Source of the DNA: Phycisphaerales bacterium
GTDB lineage: Bacteria > Planctomycetota > Phycisphaerae > UBA1845
DNA: 64,000 nucleotides
NCBI GenBank assembly: GCA_020852275.1
Contig: JADZBE010000011.1
Coordinates: 62,001-126,000, forward strand
Direction of reading: 5' to 3'
Made by a program: the position numbers and the translations under genes. The stretch's first letter is position 1; every line of letters starts with the position of its first letter. Shown in pieces: positions 38,857 to 47,709 of this stretch. The notes under the pieces were generated by a model, which was not told where the DNA came from, did not search any database, and was given only the letters and a program-made list of their open reading frames with translations.

Positions 38857-39282
38857 GCGCCCTCGCGCCGCTCAACAAGGTCGGCTTCGTCGTTCACCAC
38901 GAGCGCTGATCCTCCGTGCCACGCTGAGACCGATCGCCCAAGTCAGCAGGCTGGGTGCGACAGTATTCAACCGCCGGCGCTGGAGGATGCAAGCGGTGCG
39001 GCGGCGCAACGGGTCCGCGCCGCGGGGCCCGTGCATGAGACGGCGGCGGCCGCAGCGAAAAAAGGACCTCGAGCGGCACAGTCCTCGAGAATCATCCGTT
39101 CGTGAATCGCGACGACTTTTTTCTTGCCACTGGCATACCCGTGGAGTATCCTCCCGCCGGGCTGGAGGTTTCGGGCGCAAACCGATCGGCGCGGTATTCG
39201 GTTTGATGCAAGGATAAGCACGGCGCGGGACGCCCGGTCAACGTCCCGTACAGCGCGGTCAGACCTCATGAGGAGATTCTGC
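38857..39282. other. Divergent intergenic region between barrel gene and octaheme lipoprotein gene
   Basis: About 425 bases that must carry both promoters of the electron-transfer locus. Apart from a short T-rich stretch near 39115-39122, no recognisable promoter, operator or RNA was found. Confidence 0.45.
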
Positions 39283-40620
39283 ATGTCTTTCCGGCCAGGG
39301 ATGGGTTTCAGGTTGTTCGCCTTGACGCTCTTGGGCGTCAGCGGCGCGATGGTCAGTGCGTGGTTGGGGTGCACGTTGACGGTGACGCCTCCCGCCACGA
39401 ACGACAACGCCAACGAGAACGACAACGCGTCGGAGTTCGACAACTCGACCGATGCGACCAATAAGGGGGCGGAGTACGTGGGCTCCAGCGCCTGCCAGCA
39501 ATGCCACGCCTCCATTGCCGCGCAGCACGAGGTGCACGGGCACGGGCACAAGCTCAACGCGGTGCAGGGCGAGCCGCCGACGTACCCCGAGGAGGGCACG
39601 CGCGCGGGTGTTCCGAACCCGCCGGACGGCTTCGCCTGGGCGGACATCTCCTACGTCATCGGCGGCTACACCAAGAAGGGCCGCTTCATCGACAACAACG
39701 GCTACATCCTCACGACGGGTCTGACGGGGGTGAGTACCCAGTGGAACTTGGACTACCCGGCCAACGGGACGGTCGCCGGCTTCGTCGCCTACGAACCGGA
39801 CGCCGAGGCTGAAAAACCGTACGGTTATTCCTGCTTCTACTGTCACGTTACCGGCGCGAAGCCGCAGGACGAGGACTTCCCTGAGTTCCAGGAAAACCGC
39901 CCGGGCTTCATCGGAACGTGGCAAGAGCCGGGTGTCCAGTGCGAGGCGTGTCACGGGCCGGGAGGCAAGCACTTCCAAACCGTGGACGGCGAAGTGCAGA
40001 TCGACACGACGGCGATCTATGTTTCATCGACGGGCGTGGACACCTGCGGCAAGTGCCACACGCGCGGCGAAGATCCAAACGTCATCGTCGCCAAAGGCGG
40101 TTTCATTCAGCATCACGAGCAGTATCCCGAACTGGTGGCCAGCGGCGGGCACTCGTCGCTGACCTGCACGACCTGCCACAGCCCGCACGTCTCCGCGGTG
40201 TACGACCGCGACAACGCGATCCGCAATGCCTGCACGGATTGCCACTCCGACCAGAACATGGGCAAGCATGAAGGCAGGGTTTTCACCCGCGGCGACTACA
40301 CCGAGACGCTCTCCTGCGAGAGCTGCCATATGCCCTTCGTCACCAAGAGCGGTTCGTCCGCGACGGCGGAAGTCGTCGGCGACGTGGGACGCATGGGCGA
40401 CACGCGCACGCACATCTTCCGCATCGACTCGAGCAGCACCAGCTACACGACCATGTTTAACGAGGATCAGACAGCGGTCGTCAAGGACGCGGAGAACCGT
40501 GCGGCCGTGACGCTCGACTTCGTGTGCTACCGCTGCCACAACGGCATCGGGACGTTCAGCATCGAGCCGGAGTTCATCACGGACATCGCCGCGAACATCC
40601 ACGCGAGCAACGGCTCTTGA
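39283..40620 (+). CDS. Octaheme c-type cytochrome lipoprotein (cytochrome c554-like)
   Basis: 445 residues from ATG 39283, which has AGGAGA six bases upstream; ATG 39268 is possible. A signal peptide ends in the lipobox-like AWLGC (Cys30), then an NDN tether (TNDNANENDNASEFDNS). Eight CxxCH motifs follow: CQQCH, CFYCH, CEACH, CGKCH, CTTCH, CTDCH, CESCH and CYRCH. The opening YVGSSACQQCHASIAAQHEVHGHGHKL and the segment CEACHGPGGKHF are typical of the cytochrome c554/c-prime family. It is probably anchored in the outer or inner membrane and exposed to the periplasm or surface. It is divergent from the barrel-dodecaheme unit and followed by a hairpin terminator. Confidence 0.92.
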   Translation: MSFRPGMGFRLFALTLLGVSGAMVSAWLGCTLTVTPPATNDNANENDNASEFDNSTDATNKGAEYVGSSACQQCHASIAAQHEVHGHGHKLNAVQGEPPTYPEEGTRAGVPNPPDGFAWADISYVIGGYTKKGRFIDNNGYILTTGLTGVSTQWNLDYPANGTVAGFVAYEPDAEAEKPYGYSCFYCHVTGAKPQDEDFPEFQENRPGFIGTWQEPGVQCEACHGPGGKHFQTVDGEVQIDTTAIYVSSTGVDTCGKCHTRGEDPNVIVAKGGFIQHHEQYPELVASGGHSSLTCTTCHSPHVSAVYDRDNAIRNACTDCHSDQNMGKHEGRVFTRGDYTETLSCESCHMPFVTKSGSSATAEVVGDVGRMGDTRTHIFRIDSSSTSYTTMFNEDQTAVVKDAENRAAVTLDFVCYRCHNGIGTFSIEPEFITDIAANIHASNGS

Positions 40621-40659
40621 GGGGTGAGCGCCGGCGGCTGACGAATCCGGGTTGCCTTT

Positions 40660-40685
40660 CCCCCTTGCTGAAGCGTAGCAGGGGG
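40660..40685 (+). terminator. Hairpin terminator after the octaheme lipoprotein gene
   Basis: CCCCCTTGCT pairs with AGCAGGGGG around a seven-base loop, with one unpaired T. It starts 40 bases after the stop codon. No T-run follows, so the intrinsic strength is uncertain. Confidence 0.5.
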
Positions 40686-40742
40686 AGGGCATCCTTGATC
40701 GAAGCGCAAAAGGATTCCGCCGGGCATCAAGCTCCATTTCTA

Positions 40743-40894
40743 AACCCGTGGCGCAAGCGAGGGAGCCGTCCGCGCCTGGTCCGAACCCGTAGCGCAAGCG
40801 AGGGAGCTCCGCACCCTAACGCGCTGTGCCTACCCTGGCTGGCGCTTCGGGTTCGGACCAGGCGCGGCACCCGTCCTCGCTGGCGCTTCGGCTT
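40743..40894. repeat. Large inverted repeat of AGCGCAAGCGAGGGAG units
   Basis: Two direct copies of GGCGCAAGCGAGGGAG/AGCGCAAGCGAGGGAG on the left face two inverted copies (CTGGCGCTTCGG) on the right, with CGCGCCTGGTCCGAACCCG in the left arm and its complement in the right. It is an intergenic palindromic element of about 150 bp, a family distinct from the other repeats here. Confidence 0.8.
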
Positions 40895-41245
40895 CTGAAG
40901 GGGACAGCACGCAGATTCCGGAAGGGAACGCAGCCGCGCAGGCCCGCTGGGGCGCGGGGACGCGTTCGCTTCGGCATCTGCGGCAGCGCCTGCGTCCTTG
41001 CGGGCGCGGTGCCGCAATGCCTAGGTCACCACTCTTGAACCGCGATCGCCTGGGGTCATCCGTGACGGACCATCGTGGCTCTCATTCCCCCGGGAGGAAA
41101 CTTGCGGGCCTCGACCTCACACCCCGGGGAGGTCGGGCCACTCTGTCGACACATCGGAAATCGCCGGCGAATCTCGTGCGGCAGCCTTCCGAAACTAATC
41201 GGCAGAGCCGGTCGCTTCGTGCCAACCACTGCTCGGCAGAGCTCG
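40895..41245. other. Intergenic region, nothing recognised
   Basis: No gene, RNA or repeat could be supported between the inverted repeat and the small lipoprotein gene. Confidence 0.4.
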
Positions 41246-41455
41246 TTATAGCTTGTCGAAGAAGTCTTCTACCTCCGAGGAGATGACGTCTCCCAAGTCC
41301 GGCTCGGGCTTGGGGTCTACGATGTCCGCCACGGCGATGATGCCTTCACCCAGGGACCTCAGCCGCGTGGCGTCGCAGCTCGATGCGAGCAGGACTCCGC
41401 TGCCCGAAGCCCACATGCTCGCCGTCCGCAGCGCTGTTTTCCATTTCAAGCGCAT
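41246..41455 (-). CDS. Very small lipoprotein
   Basis: 69 residues. A signal peptide with basic start (MRLKWKTALR) ends in the lipobox LASSC (Cys27). The mature part of about 40 residues ends in an acidic tail (PDLGDVISSEVEDFFDKL). The ribosome-binding site GAGGAGG lies about 7 bases before the ATG, which distinguishes it from chance frames nearby. No partner gene is adjacent. The function is unknown. Confidence 0.65.
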   Translation of the reverse strand: MRLKWKTALRTASMWASGSGVLLASSCDATRLRSLGEGIIAVADIVDPKPEPDLGDVISSEVEDFFDKL

Positions 41456-42356
41456 GGCCCGAACCTCCTCTCGGCGCGTCTCCCGCGCCGTTCTGACTCA
41501 GAGCGTTATCGGGCTAGTCGTCCCATGTTCTTCAAGAGAATCCGAGAAAAACTACCCACAATACCGAAATCGCGTCTTGCATGGTTGTTTGGCAGTCGAT
41601 TAGGGGATAACCCGTAGAGCCGTCGCCATTGGTGAGACTTGGGAAGCGGCGGGCAGCCTGCGGCATCGCCGCGTCAGGGGTTGGCTTGCTTGCTTAACCC
41701 TGTGTGGCAGCGAAGGCTGTGGCTGCATCCCCGCGATCGCGCGAATCGTTTTCCCGCGTGCGCTGACTGCCCATCGAGGTCCAGCATCTCGACAAGCCCA
41801 CCTCAGTCAGCCTCCGCCAAGGCGCGCCGATATGACTCGGCCCGGGCAACGAAGCGCAATGGAGCGCTGCCGGAATATCAAGCGACTGAAATCCGTCAGG
41901 CCAAACGCCATGCTGTGTTTCGGATGCCTGTGCCGCGCTGGTGCCTCGCCCCCACCTCGAGACCGTGGGCGGCGCTGCGAAGCCCAACAACGCACAGCCT
42001 GTGGGAGACTTCCGTGTCGGAGACGCATGGTTCGCTCGCGCTTGACGCAGCGCGTGTCACCCGGCGACACTGAACGCATGGCGATCATCGAGCGAAGCTC
42101 GGCCCGCCGTGGCAAGCGCCCGCCGCCGGTGGGTCGTGGCGTCCAGCCTGCCCGTGGCCGATGTGGAAACAGGAGTCCCTGATCTTGGACCCTGTGACAC
42201 ACGCGGTCGCAACGGGAGGGGCGCCCCCTCGTGCAAGCGCGGCGACTCCGGCCCGCAGGGCAGCGGATCGGCGATCTACCCCGGCGCGACCAGCCGCCGA
42301 CTTTTCTCGCCCGACGGGACCCATGCAAATCAGCCGCGGCCATGACGACCACGTAA
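41456..42356. other. Long region without a recognised gene
   Basis: About 900 bases. Several overlapping open frames on both strands are short, Arg/Pro/Ser-rich and mutually contradictory, with no ribosome-binding site or domain. It could be eroded coding DNA. Nothing specific can be supported. Confidence 0.45.
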
Positions 42357-42758
42357 ATGATCCCTCCCTTTGACGATTCCGGCTTTCTGCCGCCCGGCGT
42401 TCATCCGGCGACGCTCGCAGAAATCGAGGAGCGCTTCGGACGAGGTTCCGAGCTGCGCCGCGCGCAAATGGAGTCGGTGCAATGGATGGTAGAATTGGCC
42501 GGGCACGCCGGCGTTCGGCGGATCGTTTTGAACGGCAGCTTCGTCACGGATATAATGGAGCCGAACGACGTGGACTGCGCCCTGCTGCTTGCGGCGGACT
42601 ACCCACGCGATGCGGCGGCCGCTGAGGAACTGGTCAACGGCCTGCCGTTTCTGGAGATTCTGCGGGTCGAGCAAGCGGAGTTTGACCGCCTGATCCACCG
42701 GTTCTTCGCGACGGACCGGCATGGCCTCGGCAAGGGCATGATCGAGGTTTCACTATGA
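42357..42758 (+). CDS. Small nucleotidyltransferase-fold protein (DUF6932-like)
   Basis: 133 residues. The motif G60-S61-x9-D71-V-D73 within VLNGSFVTDIMEPNDVDCALLL matches the GS...DxD core of minimal nucleotidyltransferases (MNT type) that bind Mg2+ and NTP. The N-terminus (PFDDSGFLPPGVHPATLAEIEERFG) is the typical opening of DUF6932 proteins. It is followed, with ATGA overlap, by a 71-residue coiled-coil protein. The pair looks like a two-gene module in which a minimal nucleotidyltransferase is neutralised by, or works with, a small partner; that reading is inference. The ribosome-binding site is weak. Confidence 0.75.
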   Translation: MIPPFDDSGFLPPGVHPATLAEIEERFGRGSELRRAQMESVQWMVELAGHAGVRRIVLNGSFVTDIMEPNDVDCALLLAADYPRDAAAAEELVNGLPFLEILRVEQAEFDRLIHRFFATDRHGLGKGMIEVSL

Positions 42759-42970
42759 AACTCAATAGCGGTCATGAGCTTGAAAACACGCGGTGCAAGC
42801 TGCGTGATCTGGAAGAAGCCTATGAGGCGGCGGTGAATCGGCCGATCGAGAACGCCTTGGCGCGCGAAGCCACTCTTAGGTCCCTTCGTCGCCTGATCAA
42901 CCAGTTGAAAGAGGAAATCACGCGTTACGAAGCGCGCCAGCCGGCGCGGAGCGAGACGGCGACGGGATGA
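42755..42970 (+). CDS. Small coiled-coil partner of the nucleotidyltransferase
   Basis: 71 residues, highly helical and charged: LENTRCKLRDLEEAYEAAV, then EATLRSLRRLINQLKEEITRYEA. It starts inside the stop of the nucleotidyltransferase gene (ATGA), so its translation is coupled and a 1:1 complex is plausible. Small helical proteins of this kind accompany DUF6932-type genes elsewhere. A toxin-antitoxin or regulatory role is possible but not shown. The stop overlaps the ATG at 42967, an alternative start for the following aminotransferase. Confidence 0.7.
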   Translation: MKLNSGHELENTRCKLRDLEEAYEAAVNRPIENALAREATLRSLRRLINQLKEEITRYEARQPARSETATG

Positions 42971-43059
42971 ACCAGCGATTGCAGGACACGGTTGATGTGG
43001 CCACCGCGCGGCGGCGCGGGGTCACGCTTGAGTTCCAGGCCGGAAGCGGGGGAGAAAGG

Positions 43060-44178
43060 ATGCGAGGCGAGCAGTTTCTGGCGGAGCGGGTAAGGCCCAT
43101 CGGCGTCTCGGGGATCCGCAAGATCTTCGACCTGGCCGCGACGATGGAGTCCCCCATCGACCTGTCCATCGGGCAGCCGGACTTCGACGTCCCTGAGCCG
43201 GCCAAGCAGGCCGCCGTGGACGCCATCCGCGGGCGGCGCAACGGCTACACGGTGACGCAGGGCTTGCCCGAGCTTCGCGCGCGGATCCGCCGCGAGCTGG
43301 CGATGGAGTTCGAGTGCGAGCCGGAGGTGATGGTGACGTCCGGCGTGTCCGGCGCGCTGCTGCTGGCGATGCTGGCGACCGTGAACCCCGGCGACGAGGT
43401 CATCTTCCCCGAGCCGTACTTCGTAAGCTACCCACACCTGGTGACGCTGGCGGGCGGCGTCGGCGTTCCAGTGGACATGCACGACGACTTCCGGCTCGAT
43501 CCAGATCGCATTGCCGCGGCGATTACCTCGAAGACGCGCATCCTCCTGATCAACTCGCCCGCGAATCCCACCGGCGTGGTGTATGCAGAGGACGACGTCC
43601 GCGCCGTGGCGGAGCTGGCCGTGCGGCATGACCTGCTGGTCATCAGCGACGAAATCTACAACCGGCTCAGCTACGACTGCGCCTCGCCCAGCCCGTTCCT
43701 TGACGCGCCGGGGCGCACGCTCATGCTGCGTGGGTTCGGAAAATCGTACGGCATGACAGGGTGGCGCATGGGGTACGCGGCCGGTCCGCCGGCGATCATC
43801 GCGGAGATGTGCAAGCTTCAGCAGTACACCTTCGTGTGCGCGCCGCAGCCGTTGCAGTGGGGGGCGCTGGCGGCGATGGACACGGACGTCGCGGTGCATC
43901 GCGACGCTTACCGGATCAAGCGGGACCTGGTGTGCGACCTGCTGGAGGGCACGTTCGAGTTCACGCGCCCCTCGGGAGGCTTCTACGTCTACCCGCAGAT
44001 TCCGCCGTCCTTTCCTCACGCCACGGCTTTCGTCGAGCAGGCGGTGCGCAATCGCGTGCTGGTGATCCCCGGCAACGTGTTCAGCCGGCGCGACACGCAC
44101 TTCCGCATCAGCTACGCCGCGCCGAACGAGACGCTTAAGATGGGCTGCGAGATTCTCTGTCGGCTGGCGCGGGGATGA
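43060..44178 (+). CDS. Class I/II pyridoxal-phosphate aminotransferase
   Basis: 372 residues from ATG 43060, which has GGAG five bases upstream; ATG 42967 overlapping the previous gene would add 31 residues. Family marks are IDLSIGQPDFDVPEP, YTVTQGLPELRARI, NSPANPTGVVY, ISDEIYNRLSYD and the cofactor lysine in GFGKSYGMTGWRMGY. C-terminal RISYAAPNE holds the substrate-carboxylate Arg. It belongs to the aspartate/aromatic aminotransferase fold I group, moving amino groups between amino acids and 2-oxoacids in the cytoplasm. The precise substrate cannot be read. It may be cotranscribed with the nucleotidyltransferase pair only by proximity. Confidence 0.93.
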   Translation: MRGEQFLAERVRPIGVSGIRKIFDLAATMESPIDLSIGQPDFDVPEPAKQAAVDAIRGRRNGYTVTQGLPELRARIRRELAMEFECEPEVMVTSGVSGALLLAMLATVNPGDEVIFPEPYFVSYPHLVTLAGGVGVPVDMHDDFRLDPDRIAAAITSKTRILLINSPANPTGVVYAEDDVRAVAELAVRHDLLVISDEIYNRLSYDCASPSPFLDAPGRTLMLRGFGKSYGMTGWRMGYAAGPPAIIAEMCKLQQYTFVCAPQPLQWGALAAMDTDVAVHRDAYRIKRDLVCDLLEGTFEFTRPSGGFYVYPQIPPSFPHATAFVEQAVRNRVLVIPGNVFSRRDTHFRISYAAPNETLKMGCEILCRLARG

Positions 44179-44509
44179 TCGCAACTCGTGGGCCTGCGGC
44201 ACGCCTCCCCGCCGCGCCGGTGAACGCCCGGGCGGCCTGTTGCGAACTCCGAGGTGCACAATCCGGCACAGCGACTCCCCGGAAGAAAGCACGCCTCGCG
44301 GGTCGGTGCCACCCTTTTCAATGGCCGGATCGACTTGATGCCCGGGGGTGCGCCGGCTTGCGAATCCCATGGCCTTGCCTTGACGCCCCGCCCGATTTGC
44401 GGCATGGTGTATCCGTTCGCGCGGTCGTTGGCGCAATCGCGCGAGCCTGACTTCGCCGGTCTCACTGGGGCGCGGCGTCTTTCATTACTTAACAGAAGGA
44501 GTCCTTTCG
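44179..44509. other. Intergenic region upstream of the PKD/propeller lipoprotein gene
   Basis: No gene is recognised. It carries the ribosome-binding site AGAAGGAG (44494-44501) for the next gene. A TTGACG at about 44380 could be a -35 box, but no matching -10 is convincing. Confidence 0.4.
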
Positions 44510-45823
44510 ATGAAGGCATTTGCACGAACCGCCTTGTTCCTCGCGGTCGTCGCGGGGCTGACGCTGACGAACGGCGCGTGCGCGCCGCCCGCCGGCGGTG
44601 GAAACGAGAATCAGAACGTGGACAACGGCAACGACAACGTCGTGGAGAACCAGTCGCCCACCGCGCAGGCCGGCGACAACCAGACGGTCGCCGGCGGCGA
44701 CGCCGTCAGCCTGGACGGGAGCACCAGCTCCGACCCGGACGGCGACACCCTGTCGTTCGCCTGGACCCAGGCCGCCGGCGAGGCCGTCACGCTGACGGGT
44801 GCGGACACCGTCTCCCCCACGTTCACCGCGCCGAACGTGGACGGCACGCTCACGTTTCAACTGACCGTCGATGACGGCAACGGCGGCACGGACAGCGACA
44901 CGGTGAATGTCACCGTCGGCGAAGTGCACACCGTCCTGTTCATTGCCAACTTCACCGGCAACAACGTGACGAGCTACGAAGACCCGGACACGGTCAACGG
45001 CAACATCACGCCCGACACGAATCTCCAAGGCGCGTCGACCCAGCTCAACGCTCCCGCCGACATTATCGTGGATGCCGGCGGCGCGCTGATCGCGGGCAAC
45101 TTTGGCGCTCCCTCGGTCACGGCTTATGACGACGCCGTGGGCACCAACGGCAACCTCGCGCCGGATCGCAACGTGCAGGGCGCGGCCACCACGCTGGCGG
45201 CCCCGACCACTCTGGCGGTCAGCACGGGGAGCGACCTGGCGTTTGTCGCGGACATCACCTTGGATCAGGTGCTGGTGTTCGGCGACGCCTCCACGGATGA
45301 CTTCAACGGCAACCTCGCGCCGACGCGCACCATCGCCAGCGGAAATCTGAACAATCCGTTCGGCATCAACCTCGACGACGACGACAACCTGTACGTCGCC
45401 AACAACGGCGGAAACAACGTCCTCGTCTTCGCCGACGCCAGCACGACGAACGGCACCGTGGCCGCCACGCGCATCCTGACGAGCGGCGTGTTCGCCGGTC
45501 TGTTCGACGTGTATATCGACGGCAACGACAACCTGTTCGTCGTGGACTCGACGAACAGCCAGGTGTACGTCTTCAACGATGCATCCACCCTGAACGGCGC
45601 GGTGAATCCGGACTTCACGCTGACCATCCCCGGCGCGGTGTTCCTCACCGCCATCGCCGTGGACTCCGGCGGCACCGGATACGTTGTCGATAACGGCGCC
45701 AATGCCGTCTATTCCTACGACGGCATCGCCACGCTGAACGGCACCATTCCGCCGGATCGCACGATCCAGGGCGCCAACACGCAGCTCAACGGGCCGATCC
45801 GCGTGTTCCTCTTGGAGCCGTGA
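44510..45823 (+). CDS. PKD-domain plus beta-propeller lipoprotein
   Basis: 437 residues. The signal peptide ends at GAC (Cys24), followed by an NDN tether (NENQNVDNGNDNVVENQ). Residues about 48-135 form a PKD/cadherin-like domain (PTAQAGDNQTVAGGDAVSLDG, STSSDPDGDTLSFAW, FQLTVDDGNGG). The rest is a six- or seven-bladed propeller with the repeated element 'NxLxVxNxxxNNVLVFADASTTNGTVAATR', rich in Asn and Asp, similar to NHL-type blades. It is probably surface- or periplasm-exposed and tethered by lipid. A strong ribosome-binding site (AGAAGGAG) and a terminator hairpin flank it, so it is monocistronic. The ligand is unknown. Confidence 0.85.
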   Translation: MKAFARTALFLAVVAGLTLTNGACAPPAGGGNENQNVDNGNDNVVENQSPTAQAGDNQTVAGGDAVSLDGSTSSDPDGDTLSFAWTQAAGEAVTLTGADTVSPTFTAPNVDGTLTFQLTVDDGNGGTDSDTVNVTVGEVHTVLFIANFTGNNVTSYEDPDTVNGNITPDTNLQGASTQLNAPADIIVDAGGALIAGNFGAPSVTAYDDAVGTNGNLAPDRNVQGAATTLAAPTTLAVSTGSDLAFVADITLDQVLVFGDASTDDFNGNLAPTRTIASGNLNNPFGINLDDDDNLYVANNGGNNVLVFADASTTNGTVAATRILTSGVFAGLFDVYIDGNDNLFVVDSTNSQVYVFNDASTLNGAVNPDFTLTIPGAVFLTAIAVDSGGTGYVVDNGANAVYSYDGIATLNGTIPPDRTIQGANTQLNGPIRVFLLEP

Positions 45824-45858
45824 GTCGAGGCTGATCTGAGGATCGAGTGATGAAACCG

Positions 45859-45895
45859 GACCCCGGGCGGGCGCGCGAAGCGCCTACCCGGGGTC
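45859..45895 (+). terminator. GC-rich hairpin terminator
   Basis: GACCCCGGG with GGGCGC pairs with GCGCCT and CCCGGGGTC around GCGAA, giving a nearly perfect stem of about 15 base pairs. It starts 36 bases after the lipoprotein stop. No T-run follows. Confidence 0.6.
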
Positions 45896-46069
45896 TGTGC
45901 TTGGGCACGGCGGATTCAGCAGCGGCTTGCAGCAGGGTGGCTCGGACCTCCGGGACGTGCTTCGCCCCCGGGAATCCCCGTGATGAAACATGCGGTTAGC
46001 AGTTTGCAGCGGACTGCCGAGCCTCATGTTGAGGCCTAGCGGCTCGCGGTGAATGTCGACACTCGTCAT

Positions 46070-46165
46070 TCCCGCGCAGGCGGGAATCCACCATCGTCAT
46101 TCCCGCGCAGGCGGGAATCCATCATCGTCATTCCCGCGCAGGCGGGAATCCAGCGTCTTCCCGTG
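46070..46165. repeat. Three tandem ATTCCCGCGCAGGCGGGAAT palindromes
   Basis: Units repeat every 31 bases and are nearly identical, followed by a CCCCCGCCTGCGCGGGGG variant at about 46173-46194. It is the same family as at 273-298 and 4427-4669. The frame in front of the next gene stays open through it but is not taken as coding. Confidence 0.85.
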
Positions 46166-46298
46166 CGCTCTGGGCCCCCGCCTGCGCGGGGGTGACGGTT
46201 CCCATGCCCGGTTTCGCATTCCACCACGGACGGTCAGCCCACTCGGTCTGCCGGTCCATTTGACGCGAAATCGCGGCGTTTCTAGCATCGGCGGCATT

Positions 46299-47504
46299 AT
46301 GATACACCGCCATGCCATCGGACTGCTTCCCTCGAAACCGCACACCGCGCTGCGCGACGACGCGGGCAAACTCATGATGGAAGTCTGTGTCACGCGCGAA
46401 GGCTTCCACGGCCCGTTCTCGATTCTCTACTACAAGAAGCCTCCAACGGACGAGTTCGCCGTCGAGAAACTCAACCTGCCGGGCTTCTGCCCGTTCACCC
46501 TCGTCGACGATCAGCCGCTGCACCGCCGACACGTCCGCACGCAGGACATGAAACCGGGCGGCGACTTCCTCACGGGCCGCCGCATGATGCTCGTCAACGC
46601 CGACGTGCAGATCAGCCTATGCAAGCCGACCGATCCGCCCAAGCACTTCTTCTCCAACGGCGACGGCGACGAGCTGTACTTCATCAAGGAGGGCAGCGGA
46701 CACGTCGAAAGCGTCTATGGCCTGCTGCCGTTCCGCAAGCTCGATTACGTCATGATCCCCAAGTCCACGCCGTACCGTCTCCACCTCGACGGAAACACCG
46801 GCGTGATGCTCGTCTTCGAGGGCCGGCCTTACTTGGGGATTCCCGGAGAATACCGCAACGCCTACGGCCAGCTCACCGACTACGCTCCGTTCAGCCACCG
46901 GGACTTCCGCCTGCCGACCGAACTTTTGACGTTTGATGCGAAGAAGCATGGGACCGGGCCGTACCCCGTCGTCGTGAAAATGAGCGACACGCTGACGGTG
47001 CATCAATATGCGCACTTCCCGCACGAGGTCGTCGGCTGGGACGGCGCGATCTATCCCGTCGCGTTCAACATCCTCGACTATCAGCCCAGGACGGGCCTCG
47101 TTCATTTGCCTCCCACGATCCACACGACCTTCGCGGGCAACGGCTTTGTCGTCTGCTCGTTCGTCCCGCGCCTCGTCGATTACCACGAGCAGGCCATTCC
47201 CTGCCCGTATGGACACGCGAGCGTGGACATGGACGAGATTCTGTATTACGTGGACGGCAACTTCACGTCGCGCCGCGGGATCGAGTCCGAGTCCATCAGC
47301 CTGCACCCGCAGGGCGTCCCCCACGGCCCGCACCCCGGCACCTACGAACGCTCGATCGGCACCAAGCGCACCAGCGAACTGGCGGTGATGTGCGACACGT
47401 ACAAACCCCTGCGCCTCACCACCGTGGCCGCGGGCGTGGAGGACAAGGATTACCACATGAGCTGGGTGAGGAAGGAAGCGCCGGACGCGTGGACGTCGAA
47501 GTAG
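46299..47504 (+). CDS. Homogentisate 1,2-dioxygenase-family protein
   Basis: 401 residues from ATG 46299; upstream in-frame codons are repeat DNA. Recognisable stretches are GDGDELYFIKEGSG, LDYVMIPKSTPYRL, YGQLTDYAPFSHRDFRLP, VGWDGAIYPVAFNILDYQP, LPPTIHTTFAGNGFVVCSFVPRL and DEILYYVDGNF. These match the bicupin fold of homogentisate dioxygenase, which opens the ring of homogentisate with Fe(II) in tyrosine breakdown. His residues in HLPPTIH and the DEILYYVDG segment correspond to the metal-binding cupin region. It belongs to the shorter bacterial homologs, and the true substrate may differ. No other tyrosine-degradation genes are adjacent. Confidence 0.82.
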   Translation: MIHRHAIGLLPSKPHTALRDDAGKLMMEVCVTREGFHGPFSILYYKKPPTDEFAVEKLNLPGFCPFTLVDDQPLHRRHVRTQDMKPGGDFLTGRRMMLVNADVQISLCKPTDPPKHFFSNGDGDELYFIKEGSGHVESVYGLLPFRKLDYVMIPKSTPYRLHLDGNTGVMLVFEGRPYLGIPGEYRNAYGQLTDYAPFSHRDFRLPTELLTFDAKKHGTGPYPVVVKMSDTLTVHQYAHFPHEVVGWDGAIYPVAFNILDYQPRTGLVHLPPTIHTTFAGNGFVVCSFVPRLVDYHEQAIPCPYGHASVDMDEILYYVDGNFTSRRGIESESISLHPQGVPHGPHPGTYERSIGTKRTSELAVMCDTYKPLRLTTVAAGVEDKDYHMSWVRKEAPDAWTSK

Positions 47505-47709
47505 ACATGCGGGGCAAGGGACATTGACGGACCCCACGTTCGAACGTTCGGCCCGAGGGGGGGTGGACGAACCCGAACAGAGTCCGTATCATTCAGCCGT
47601 GAGACCAGGCCACGCTGTGGAATCTTGAGTCCTTGGAGCTGGAACCCGCGTGCCCTCGAAGCGCATCAACGCTGACAAGACGCACCTCTGGAAAGCGGAC
47701 ATCGCGGCC

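Noticed and set aside
30884-40620. Anammox-type hydroxylamine oxidoreductase-like locus
   Set aside because: No HAO-type motif or hydrazine synthase-like gene is visible. The cytochromes look like doubled-CxxCH and c554-type proteins.
41639-42352. Several open frames on both strands in the 41.6-42.3 kb gap
   Set aside because: Mutually overlapping, low-complexity, no ribosome-binding site and no recognisable family.
46070-46165. CRISPR-like array of 31-base units
   Set aside because: Units are contiguous near-identical palindromes with no distinct spacers, and the same palindrome occurs singly elsewhere. No cas genes are present.
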